Part shown: positions 22,401 through 28,992 of the stretch, in pieces
How the letters are laid out: each line of letters begins with the position of its first letter
How positions within the stretch are numbered: position 1 is the stretch's first letter
NCBI GenBank assembly: GCA_037783415.1
Contig: JAZGTN010000061.1
Location: forward strand, 1-64,000
DNA length: 64,000 bases
Source of the DNA: Leptasterias polaris
Lineage: Eukaryota; Echinodermata; Asteroidea; Forcipulatida; Asteriidae
Direction: 5' to 3'
Position numbers and translations under genes: made by a program
The notes under the pieces: model-generated
What the model saw: only the letters and a program-made list of their open reading frames with translations
Databases searched by the model: none
Told to the model about the DNA's origin: nothing

Positions 22401-25040
22401 TCTAATAGATTAGAACTGCCGGGCTAGCTTGATAGTGGTAAGACCAAGCTATTAGCCAGCGATACGTCCGGGCGTCTTTTGGACGCCCTATTTTATTTTT
22501 GGACGCCCCGAAAAACTGTCGGACGCCCTTTTAGACGCCCTGTTTTTTGTACATAATTTTAAAAAATTACATCCGAATACCTGAAATTGTAAGCAAAACG
22601 AACGCAAATCCAAAACTATTACTACCTGCCAGCTGCAGTGAAGGTAATTTTATGCAAGATACAACCAATTTATCTTAAATATACTGATCGCCCATTCATT
22701 GTTTACCGACAAAGGGATCAAATTTAACATCAGACAGTGCCCCCGACTAGTGGGAAGGCTTGAACAACCGCAAAGGCTTTAGAAACTATAGCGGTGAAAC
22801 GCCACGCAGTAGACAAGTTTACAAAATACATGTACATGTACATGTATGTCGACGTAAAAAGCGTTGTGTATGTATATGTACATGTCGTGTACCTACCAGG
22901 GTTGTGTGTGATAGATCGGCAGCACTCGAGACACACGTTTTGTAGACTTGATTTCAAGTCTGAGATAAGGGTTATTTTTCTGCATCAGCCACACAAAATC
23001 CCCCCGCAGATTGGCTATCACGCGCTCTAACTCGTAGGTTAAAGACGGAGGTTAATCCACAAGAGGGCGCTATTTCAGGCAATGCAGGTAGACTAAAAAC
23101 CACGAGCACAGACTTGGAACCAAGTCTAGGCACGTCATTCCCGCTCTTTTCTGGCTGCCGCAACCTTTCAGTGCATATTAATGTATGCAGAACATCGCAC
23201 ATGCGCAGTGTATGAGTCAAAACGTGCGTGTCTGTTTGTATGTGTGAACCTCCCACCATGAGTATGGGTAATGCAGGTTTAATAAAGAATGCTCACTGCA
23301 CACCGTAATATTGAAGGACAGTACTTCTTAAATGCTCACCTCCCTCATCACTATCAAACTATCCCTCGTAGTGGTACACTGTAAATGTACATGATGTACA
23401 TGTACATTGAAATGTTAACGATTGTTCCGTATATAATTCGCGGGCTATTTGTAGAATACCGCAACTCGACTCTTGTACGGGGGAAATCAATATGAAAAAG
23501 TCGTGACCCCGCCCAAACTTTTAAAATAATAATAACACTGCGCGAAATACTACGATTCTTAGGGCTGTACGGTGCTGATTTCACTTTTTTAAACCCTTTA
23601 ACCGGCCCAGACCCAAAGCATACATGTACGTGGAGTACACAGTAAATGCAATAATAGTTCTGTGGTACATGCTTGCTGAAAATTTACCCCAACAATTTGG
23701 ACGCCCTGTTTTTCAATCCAGTCAAATTTGGACACCCTATTTTCAAATCCTGGCTAAAAGCTTGGGTAAGACATCTGCTCTAGCATGGCAAAGGACGTGG
23801 GTTTCTACCCCATCCATGTGATATGCATGTGGATTTCTTTTCAAAGAACTCAGGAAAGTAATAGTATATAGTATATTGGTGTAATAGTATAATAGTATAT
23901 TGGTGTAAGGGCAAAAACAAAAAACATAACATGTTGATACCTTTAGATGAATAAAAAGGTTGCACACCAAATCAATTTTTACTACTAGACAGAGGTTTGT
24001 GTTTGCTTGTTCAAACTCTCTTAATACGAGATTCTTGTTTGCTGGAAACTAGTTCTGCTCTTTGCTGTAGCTTGATGTAGCAAGTATTGAAGTAAACATG
24101 CAGGTACAACCATGTGCACATCTTGTTTGTGAGGCGTGTTGGCTCTGAAAACAGCCAAGTGGTCTTGACGTTTCAAACAGCATACTCAGCTTGTCTTCAG
24201 ACATGTCAGGTAAGTATACTGTTTGAAACGTCAAGACCAAAACCGGCTCTTTTCAGAGCCAAAACTCCTCCCAAAAGAGATTTACACACGATTGTTCCCG
24301 CAAGTAGTCTCTTGTTATCTTCCACACCACGTAAAACTTCAAACATCACCTTATACCTTTATTAAGGAGATGTAGAGAAAATTGCCTTTATGGCCCCTCG
24401 TCATCACTGACCTTTTCTTGTGGAAGAATTAGATGTTCTATTACATTTCCCTCATAAATGTGCCATTTACTGAGCGGAAATCTGCCCAGCTCTTACAAAA
24501 ATGAACTATCTGGCCAGTATTATCATTCTTTACAACGTTAATTTCATATTTCACTATTCATACTGTTTACAAATGTATGTGCAAAAGTTATTTCTCGTTT
24601 TAATATCCATTTATTCTATGGAAATTCATGAATGATAAAACATGAATGATGTCCTCTTTTGATATCTAACCACTTCTTAAGAAAGGAGTACAAACCTGAT
24701 CCAGATAAGACACACACTGGTCCAGATTGTCTTTATTGCAAAAAGAGGGTCCAAAAGTTTGTGAAATCTTCCGTCCGGACGACGGAGGAGATGTGAAGAG
24801 AATCCCTGACCGTCGATTGTGTGTCACTTGGAAGTAATTATCCTCAGGTGCGGATGACGTGATGGCATGACTCTGGAGGTATTTGGAGACAAAGTCGTCA
24901 TGGGTGGTGTGGTTGCTGCTACTGGCCGAGGTGTGGCTTACGGGGTTGGGAGTGTGATTTGGTAGACTACGATGGAGGAGGGTGGAGTTCTGGATGTCCC
25001 AACCTGCCATGGTGGTTGTGTGGCTCTGCACGGAGAGCAT
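6500..25040 (-). CDS. SSX2IP: SSX2IP (ADIP/Msd1) homologue, 11 coding exons
   Basis: Coding exons, 5' to 3' on the minus strand: 25040-24696, 16734-16583, 15808-15640, 14984-14846, 12651-12576, 12292-12142, 11668-11318, 10890-10717, 8881-8764, 7772-7613, 6779-6500. All junctions are GT..AG and phases agree, giving 704 aa plus stop; the human protein is about 614 aa. The order of blocks matches SSX2IP: 'CVSYLDQEMTILGFPTLF' (about 106-125), 'FKHDLKKKEREINKMKERIHQ' region (about 235-258), 'DILNSLQRTDGKRATWKTGK' (about 270-290), and 'FTDAAIRLGRE' (about 509-519). Most of residues 150-345 and 380-545 is charged coiled coil. The C-terminus (about 545-704) is Ser/Thr/Pro-rich. In vertebrates the protein binds afadin and alpha-actinin at adherens junctions and anchors microtubules at centriolar satellites. 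A TAG stop lies directly before the first ATG in frame, and a second ATG is 10 codons in. Confidence 0.9.
7438..7477. repeat. (TAA)n microsatellite
   Basis: A run of about 13 TAA triplets in SSX2IP intron 10. The rest of the 6780-7612 intron is AT-rich with nothing recognisable. Confidence 0.9.
8106..8460 (-). mobile_element. tRNA-derived SINE with (TTA)n tail
   Basis: Read on the minus strand it starts with a tRNA-like head: an A box near TGGCGGAATGGTTTAGA and a B box GGTTCGAGTCCC (plus-strand 8382-8394). The body then includes 'GAGCAAGACACTTCGCTATAATTG' in two adjoining parts, and it ends in 'GCGCTATATAAGAACTGG' plus a (TTA)n tail. Shorter relatives lie at 60775-60997 (minus) and 62030-62180 (plus). 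It is in SSX2IP intron 9 and is not a functional tRNA gene. Confidence 0.7.
8566..8740. mobile_element. Diverged MITE of the 'GCTTAGCAAAG' family
   Basis: The core motifs 'TTACCAGCCAAATTTCCATGAAGT' (split in two) and 'GCTTAGCAAAGAATTTTGC' match copies at 26233-26420 and 46925-47100. Ends are poorly preserved. It stops about 25 bp before SSX2IP exon 9. Confidence 0.4.
9433..9627. mobile_element. MITE, 'CTAATTTCATAGAGCTGC' family, good copy
   Basis: The ends are close inverted repeats (CTAATTTCATAGAGCTGCTT and AAGCAGCTCTATGAAATTAG) about 195 bp apart. Internal motifs GCTAAGCACAA and GCTTAGCAGAA recur. It lies in SSX2IP intron 8. Confidence 0.65.
9697..9946. mobile_element. MITE with GGGCCCAATTTC ends
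   Basis: Left GGGCCCAATTTCCTGGCTCT and right AGAGCCATGAAATTGGGCCC form terminal inverted repeats around a 250-bp core with further inner symmetry. A second full copy lies at 33606-33876 and a fragment at 26039-26080. It is non-coding. Confidence 0.65.
10012..10710. mobile_element. 699-bp non-autonomous DNA transposon, TA target
   Basis: The terminal inverted repeats begin GACTGTGCAAGTCTCGCGCG on both strands and match at about 27 of 29 positions. TA flanks both ends, as in Tc1/mariner-type insertions. The interior has no transposase. A 132-bp relative with the same ends lies at 42947-43078. The right end touches the 5' splice site of SSX2IP exon 8. Confidence 0.65.
10717..10890 (-). CDS. SSX2IP: SSX2IP coding exon 8, donor abutted by a transposon
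   Basis: The 58 codons encode the late coiled coil and the conserved 'NFTDAAIRLGRE' block. The donor reads GAG|GTAATA. The terminal inverted repeat of a 699-bp DNA transposon begins 6 nt into the intron, with its TA target duplication forming intron positions +5 and +6. Confidence 0.85.
12073..12130. repeat. 15-bp G-rich tandem repeat
   Basis: Roughly four units of TTAAGGGGTGGGGGA, preceded by more G-rich sequence from 12050. The G-run spacing would allow a quadruplex on the plus strand, which is the SSX2IP template. It ends about 12 bp beyond the exon 6 donor, inside the intron. Confidence 0.75.
14381..14795. repeat. Degenerate minisatellite, unit about 62 bp
   Basis: About six diverged units built around 'GGGCTAGAGAGGTTTGGGTT' and 'GATCTAGGAAAGGAAAGGTT', purine-rich on the plus strand. 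It is intronic (SSX2IP intron 4) and stops about 50 bp from exon 4. The open frame across it is a by-product of the repeat and not a gene. Confidence 0.7.
14846..14984 (-). CDS. SSX2IP: SSX2IP coding exon 4, between two minisatellites
   Basis: It encodes 46 residues of highly charged coiled coil ('HDLKKKEREINKMKERIHQL'), one of the best conserved parts of the family. Acceptor TTTTTAG, donor ATAG|GTAAGT. A roughly 62-bp array ends about 50 bp on one side and a roughly 123-bp array starts about 25 bp on the other. Confidence 0.85.
15010..15625. repeat. Minisatellite, unit about 123 bp
   Basis: The marker GACAGTCCGATAATC recurs at 15088, 15211 and 15334 (123-bp spacing), with a diverged form at 15484. 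About five units in all fill SSX2IP intron 3 between exons 3 and 4. The plus-strand frame through the array gives a repeated Arg/Pro-rich peptide, but nothing supports its translation. Confidence 0.8.
16258..16461. mobile_element. MITE with GACCCCTTGCACA ends
   Basis: GACCCCTTGCACA at the left is mirrored by TGTGCAAGGGGTC at the right, about 204 bp apart. The core repeats 'CATTTTGGGAGTCAA' twice. A related copy is at 21346-21502. It is in SSX2IP intron 2. Confidence 0.6.
17093..17206. mobile_element. Short MITE, TTTCACAAAG family
   Basis: The right end CTTTGTGAAATCAAGCCC and the core 'TGATGTCACAACACAAAT' match the copies at 4173 and 21161. The left end is worn. It lies in SSX2IP intron 1. 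Confidence 0.5.
17766..17910. repeat. Diverged module shared with the 1.32-kb hAT element
   Basis: The blocks 'GACTTGGTTCCAAGTCTGTG', 'GCGCCCTCTTGTGGAT' and 'GAGTTAGAGC' occur here in the same order as inside the elements at 22445-23764 (inverted) and 28993-31482. The element ends are absent, so this is an old fragment or a module captured by both. Confidence 0.55.
21161..21297. mobile_element. MITE with TTGATTTCACAAAG ends, intact
   Basis: CTTGATTTCACAAAGAGCT and GCTCTGTGAAATCAAG form good inverted repeats around a 137-bp non-coding core. This is the clearest uninterrupted copy of the family that is split at 4173-4703. Confidence 0.6.
21346..21502. mobile_element. MITE with GACCCC..GGGGTC ends
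   Basis: The left GACCCCATTGCACAACGCAC and right GCGTTGTGCAAGGGGTC are inverted. The core contains TTTGACTCCCAAAATGA, as in the copy at 16258-16461. Confidence 0.55.
22420..23910 (+). mobile_element. tRNA-type SINE split by the hAT-like element
   Basis: Joining the flanks of the hAT insertion restores the same SINE seen whole at 27068-27260: 'TAGTGGTAAGACATCTGCTC' compares with 'TAGTGGTATGACATCTGCTC'. After the insertion come 'TAGCATGGCAAAGGACGTGG' and a worn B box. Another relative is at 55375-55520. Confidence 0.6.
22445..23764 (+). mobile_element. 1320-bp hAT-like non-autonomous transposon, copy 1
   Basis: Terminal inverted repeats CAAGCTATTAGCCAG (left) and CTGGCTAAAAGCTTG (right) are flanked by the exact 8-bp target duplication GGTAAGAC (22437-22444 and 23765-23772), the hAT hallmark. 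Several GGACGCCC motifs lie close to both ends, as subterminal transposase sites often do. No transposase frame is present. It interrupts a tRNA-type SINE and lies in SSX2IP intron 1. The strand is arbitrary; copy 2 is in the opposite direction. Confidence 0.85.
24139..24262. repeat. Foldback with histone-type stem-loop sequence
   Basis: Two arms of about 45 bp face each other: GGTCTTGACGTTTCAAACAG (24161-24180) and CTGTTTGAAACGTCAAGACC (24219-24238). The outer part of the right arm is GGCTCTTTTCAGAGCC (24245-24260), a perfect 6-bp stem with a 4-base loop that fits the metazoan histone mRNA 3' stem-loop consensus. The left arm has a related GGCTCTGAAAACAGCC. It lies in SSX2IP intron 1, about 430 bp from exon 1. 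No histone gene is nearby. Confidence 0.6.
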
Positions 25041-25049
25041 CTAGTCAAT
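24696..25049 (-). CDS. SSX2IP: SSX2IP first coding exon with 9-nt 5' UTR
   Basis: The exon starts after a strong pyrimidine tract ending CAGCAG (acceptor AG at 25050-25051), so an upstream non-coding exon must exist. Nine UTR bases including a TAG precede the ATG at 25040. It encodes 115 residues: a Ser/Thr/His/Asn-rich, probably disordered N-terminus, then 'FCNKDNLDQCVSYLDQ', the conserved start of the ADIP domain. Donor is CAG|GTTTGT. Confidence 0.85.
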
Positions 25050-26232
25050 CTGCTGAAGGAGAGAAAGAAGAAAATCACATAGTTATTATCCAACTTTGCA
25101 CACTTGCTCAAATCACAGAGAATAGCTTAAACTTCACAAAATGTTGTACCAGAAAACGTTCACCATCGGTTCTTCTCAGAACCACCATAGATCATCAGAG
25201 AGAGTTTGTGTACCTGGTGTCTCTAACACCTTCACTTGATTGCATTCCCACCATGCCCACCATGCAAAGTTTCAAATCCTACTCACACTCATACTGTAGA
25301 ATGCACTTTTGAGGGACATTCATTTGACGTCTTTAAACACAATACGTACAGATAACTCCTGAAACACTGGGTTTCAGATGCAAATGTACACAACATGATG
25401 CACCTTGTGCACATTAAATACACACAGTCTACCTAAAGACCATGTCCCAGAAAAATTAAACACTGCCTTTACACAACACACATAGTAGTGCAGTATCAAT
25501 CAAAATGTCAACATCAAGTACTGTACAGGTGTAGCCAAGTGCATCCACATCGATTTTAAAGGCACAATTATCATAACACACGTCATGCTCGTAAACATCA
25601 TTTAATTTTCAAGTACCTCTACACATGGACGTACAGTAAACGATCCACAACCAACATCACAAGTAAATGTACACACAATTCATAAAATCCAAATGCCATC
25701 CAACAGACAAGCTCGTTCTATGTTGATGCGTCCGTACACTGCATACATGTACAAGTACCCATGAGACTGAGAGCACACACTCAACCACAGAATGACTCAT
25801 TACAGTGTGGTAGGCCTACATAATATCAAACAAAATCAAAACGGGATAAATATAAACAACATACAGGATGCAGGTCACAGTACCATGGACTCATGAGAGA
25901 CCCCTTCATTCAACATCCACACCCTTTCCATCTCTCAACCATTCTTAATTCTTTATTTTGAGAACAAAAACGGAGCAGGCCCAGACTTTATCTACACAGG
26001 CCAATACTTTATCTACACAGGCCACTGCCTTTGTTACCCTGGGCCCAATTTCATGGCACTGCTTACCAAAATTCTGCATAACAGTACCATGTAAAGCATA
26101 ATTCTATTCGCCTCTTCAAAAATTGAGTGAAAATGCCCCCACAAAAAGGGGCAAACACTACAACCAAGGTACTACAATGTATGTCGTGTACATGTGAATG
26201 AATACTTGCACAATAGTGTACAATACTACATA

Positions 26233-26420
26233 ATCAAGGCCCAACAAGCTTTTAAGCACAGAAATTTGCTAAGGGCAGAACAGTTTTGCTTAGTAGAAAT
26301 TGGTTACCAGCCAATATATTGTGTAATGTATTGTTTCTGACTAATTCCCTGCAAATATTTGCTGAGCAAATAAAATTGTGACAAGCAATATTTTCTGTTC
26401 AATAGCTTTGAAACTAGGCG
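26233..26420. mobile_element. Diverged MITE of the GCTTAGCA family
   Basis: 'GCTTTTAAGCACAGAAATTTGC' (in two parts), 'GGTTACCAGCCAA' and the inverted 'GCAATATTTTCTGTTCAATAG' follow the family order. The ends are worn. Non-coding. Confidence 0.45.
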
Positions 26421-27067
26421 CAGTACCTTGGCACGAAACAGAGCCATGTAGTGGCTGTTCATGTCAAGTAACTAGGAGTGCCTGGATAGCATACACACTA
26501 TACACCTGAGTAAATGTCTCACAGTCACACAGCTAACCCCTGAACATGTGTGAACTGCACATTAACAGTCAGACCACTGTATAGCATGATTTACTACAGA
26601 GTATAGGTACAGCCAGTAATTAAATTTGACAACACCTCAAGTTGAAAAGTCTAAACTGTATCTGAGTGGACATTGCCCTAGTTGTGACTTCCACATGAAA
26701 GAACAACCAAATTAAAGGGAGGTGACTGTACAAAATGTACATTGCTCTTATGGTAGGTACAACATTTGCAATGTCTATACTGTCAGTGTAATGACTGTGA
26801 TGACTTGGCAATATTAACGCTGCATTTGTGCAGAACCTGTTTCCTCAGCAATGACCTCTTTCCCCAGTGTCCACAAACCATCAATCATGTTTTTTTAATA
26901 TGCAAGATCTGCAAAGAATTATACTACATTTATTATGTTTTCTACACAGGTGTTTTATGATAAATACATACTTAATTAGATGTTAAATTATTCAAAGTTA
27001 AATGTACCGAGTTGTTGCGATACCCGCTGCCAAAATATAGGATTTGAATTGCCTCTAGCTACCTTGG

Positions 27068-27260
27068 TGGGCAATCTTGGTGGTCTAGTGGTATGACATC
27101 TGCTCTAGAATGGCAAAAGGTTGGGTTCGAATCCCATTGCAGTAATATGCCTGGATTTTGTTCACTGGGAAATTATAGTAGGCCTGTATAGTGCTTTTAC
27201 ACACATCGGTGTAAAGATAAAACCAAATAATTGTACTGAAGCCAAATACTCCATTCTACT
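27068..27260 (+). mobile_element. tRNA-derived SINE, uninterrupted copy
   Basis: A-box region TGGTCTAGTGGTATGACATC and B box GGTTCGAATCCC (27123-27134) are spaced as in a tRNA, and the tail contains 'ACACATCGGTGTAAAGATAA'. There is no good acceptor stem, so it is a SINE head. It provides the template for recognising the split copy at 22420-23910. Confidence 0.65.
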
Positions 27261-28611
27261 ATCCCTGTTTAAGAGGTGCTATTACTGTACACAGCATGTG
27301 GAATATAGTGCATGAATCACTTGAAACTAAAAGTATGTATATTTAACACTGTAATCTACAGGACCAGGTGCTATCCAATAATTATGCATGACATTTGATG
27401 ACTTTAACAGATAGTGTGTTCTCCCTCCACTGGGGAATAACTGATTTTAGAAATCCTAAGCATCCAAGCGGAAAGTGGATTATTAATAAGTTCTCGTCGC
27501 TTTGTTCAATTCTAAACTTTAGCATAAAGTGACCATCTGTCAAAATAGCAAACTGATTGTTAACAATTAGGGAAATAAAGAATGGAATAGGAGAACTGTC
27601 AAGCCTGATGTAATGTACTGACATACATTTACAATATGAAGCATCATGCAACACAATCAAGAGGCAGTCCTGGTACATCTACATCTACTTCTGGTAATGG
27701 AGGCTTGTTGGGCCTTTTCCCAAACATTGGCTCCATCATTAAGTTTGGAGCAGTGTACAATTTGTACAAAGTTTCCAACATCAAGCGAAGCCTGGCGCTG
27801 GAGACGGAACCTAAGTCAAGGATGCCCTACATGTAGGTGTCCTTTGAAATGTCCCAATAAAATGTTTTATTTCTCCCGTATACAGGTCCCCTATACATGT
27901 ACATCACCAAGGAAAACTTGCATTGCCCTTACAAAAACAATCACACCTGAAGAAGTCCTCACACACTTGTTAAAACCCCCTGCAGTCCCCAACATTTTTC
28001 ATGCCATAAATCACAGCCCTAAATCCAACCAGTTTCCACATTTTTGCTCCAATATTTTCCGAGGATCAATCAACAGGGGACAGTGCCTTGCTGGCCCACA
28101 GGACCATGTGACAAAAAATCAGACAATTTATGATCCTGCCAGGTAACCCTTCTCAACTTGTGCCCCACCTGGTTGGGTCCAAGCTCAAATAAACAAAGAC
28201 TTAGAACAGTTTACATGGTTAATGTTGGTTGTTTAAAGGGAAAATATAATCAAGTTTTGGAAGGGTAAATTAAACGTACTTTCCATCCCCAAATTTCCAA
28301 TGCACACACCATACAAAAACTAGCCTTCAAAATGCATGCACTTTTTTCTATTCCTACGTTGTCAGAGTGAGGGTTTCTAAAATTAAACAACAAATCAATA
28401 ACTTCAGGGTAGCATTTGTATTGTGTCTGTGTGAGACAGGTGTGGAAGATGATCAAGCCTGGACAGTTGCTATGGCAACTGATGGCTATTACTCTCAAAT
28501 AAAGGGTGATCAAATACGTTTAGTATTTAGAGCATTTGCAAATTGTATTACGTGTAAAAAAGCACCCCCGAACAAAATTACTGACAAAATAGGGATATAT
28601 CGCCAACATAA

Positions 28612-28710
28612 GGTTAGATAGCTCAGTTGGTAGAGCACCGGCACATTAATTTTTGGTTCAAATCCTGCTCTTGTCAATTTTGCTTTGTTCAACCCAAATT
28701 ACATTTTCTA
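28612..28710 (+). mobile_element. tRNA-derived SINE, 'AGCTCAGTTGGTAGAGC' type
   Basis: 'TAGCTCAGTTGGTAGAGCAC' is a strong tRNA A-box/D-arm match, and 'GGTTCAAATCC' is the B box. It ends 'GCTTTGTTCAACCCAAAT'. Relatives lie at 20790-20915 (plus), 32385-32510 (minus) and 55935-56085 (minus), all ending with the same CAACCCAAA motif. Confidence 0.65.
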
Positions 28711-28992
28711 AAAATAAAATGTCACAATGAGCGTAGGCCTTTGCATTGCAGACTACATCATACTTTAGCCCCCTTCACACTAGATGAATTTCCCAGGAAA
28801 TTCCCAGGAAAATTTGGTTGACCATTTCACACTTGAATTGCTGACCCTGGAAAATTGCCAGTGAGATAGGGTTAAGTGAGATAATCCTGGGATTAGCATG
28901 CCAAGTATTCCCTCTTTCTTTCCAGGAAAGTTGTTGAGTGTGAAATGGACATGATGTGACGGTGGGGTTTAAAATCCTCAGCATTTCCCTGG

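Larger units (their letters stand above)
17207..22420. other. SSX2IP: SSX2IP intron 1, proximal part; no exon seen
   Basis: Apart from the repeats listed here this stretch has no exon-like frame. It holds poly-C at 18428-18455, a partial tRNA-like SINE at 20790-20915 ('GGTTCAGTTGGTAGAAAGTC' as its A-box region), MITEs at 21161-21297 and 21346-21502, and scattered TACATGTA motifs. Confidence 0.55.
25050..28992. other. Presumed SSX2IP 5' intron, no coding exon seen
   Basis: It begins with the acceptor of the first coding exon. It contains a GGGCCCAATTTCATGG fragment (26039-26080), a MITE (26233-26420), a tRNA-type SINE (27068-27260) and a tRNA-type SINE (28612-28710). The frame at 27646-28146 has no recognisable domain and I do not call it. 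Confidence 0.5.

Noticed and set aside
24245..24260. Histone gene 3' end
   Set aside because: No histone reading frame on either strand nearby; the stem-loop is part of a foldback repeat.
27079..27135. Functional tRNA gene
   Set aside because: A and B boxes are present but acceptor and anticodon stems do not pair; SINE-like tail and relatives point to a SINE. The same applies at 8382-8460, 28612-28680 and 60900-60997.
27646..28146. 166-aa plus-strand frame
   Set aside because: No domain, no splice context and no support beyond length; it lies in the presumed SSX2IP 5' intron.
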